From Bacillus sp. OK048 (GTDB taxonomy: Bacteria; Bacillota; Bacilli; Bacillales; Cytobacillaceae), in contig NZ_FNHN01000013.1 in assembly GCF_900103525.1 (NCBI RefSeq), positions 78,341 through 142,340 of the forward strand: a stretch of 64,000 nucleotides of DNA, read 5' to 3'. The notes under the pieces were generated by a model. The model searched no databases, had not been told where the DNA came from, and was given only the letters and a program-made list of their open reading frames with translations. The position numbers and the translations under genes were made by a program. Position 1 is the first letter of the stretch; each line of letters starts with the position of its first letter. Of the stretch, positions 63,923 through 64,000 are shown in pieces.

Positions 63923-64000
63923 TTTCTTGGAGAGTTTGATCCTGGCTCAGGACGAACGCTGGCGGCGTGCCTAATACATGCAAGTCGAGCGAATCTTGAG
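63923..64000 (+). rRNA. rrs: 16S ribosomal RNA, 5' end only
   Basis: Contains AGAGTTTGATCCTGGCTCAG (the universal 27F site) and GGACGAACGCTGGCGGCGTG followed by CCTAATACATGCAAGTCGAG, as in Bacillaceae. The mature 5' end is estimated about 8 nt before AGAGTTTG; the gene continues beyond the window. Confidence 0.97.

Overview
The window looks like chromosome of a low-GC, endospore-forming Bacillaceae (Bacillus/Neobacillus type; the genus is my inference). The evidence is three guanine-class purine riboswitches ahead of nup, guaA and pbuG; a GlcT-RAT-ptsG glucose PTS module almost identical to the Bacillus subtilis arrangement; a SleL-type spore cortex hydrolase; DUF3992 endospore-appendage (Ena) subunits; mother-cell sigma-K-like promoters; and the start of an rRNA operon with tandem promoters at the right edge.

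Layout. 1-250: 5' part of a Cys-rich small protein on the minus strand. 0.8-6.2 kb: a MacAB/YknXYZ-like export system (small membrane protein, adaptor, ATPase, permease) followed by a two-component system. 6.4-26.6 kb: a large surface-structure locus. It holds minus-strand genes for GDP-D-rhamnose and two big glycosyltransferases; an Ena-type subunit; a 410-residue protein with an Ena-like Cys-Cys-Pro N-terminus joined to a phage-fibre-like beta-sandwich; a plus-strand operon for a C-methylated deoxysugar; a minus-strand CDP-4-keto-6-deoxyglucose pair; a second Ena subunit; and a 282-residue Ena/coat fusion. Several of these units are preceded by AC-N16/17-CATAnnnTA, the sigma-K promoter pattern, so I read the locus as a sporulation-timed appendage plus glycan system. 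None of the structural proteins has a signal peptide, which fits assembly from inside the mother cell.

26.8-32 kb: riboswitch-controlled nucleoside ABC importer (nupNOPQ). 32.4-39.8 kb: an Ugp-like ABC importer in one operon with a beta-CASP metallo-beta-lactamase protein and a cytoplasmic 5'-nucleotidase-family enzyme. 40-43.9 kb: an accessory patch with a DUF3967 DNA-binding protein, a decayed copy of it, a 320-bp direct duplication, and a TetR repressor paired with a SinI-like anti-repressor peptide. 44.3-45.6 kb: sleL. 45.9-49 kb: a heteromeric FAD/2Fe-2S amine or imino-acid dehydrogenase of the HcnABC/opine-oxidase class. 49.2-53.6 kb: MoxR, DUF58 and transglutaminase operon. 53.6-57 kb: riboswitch-guaA and riboswitch-pbuG. 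57.1-60.4 kb: ABC-2 exporter. 60.5-63.6 kb: glcT and ptsG. 63.65-64 kb: rrn promoters and the first about 78 nt of 16S rRNA.

The most interesting part is 6.4-26.6 kb, above all the CCP-tagged fibre protein at 15.4-16.6 kb, a candidate tip or side fibre of the spore appendage.
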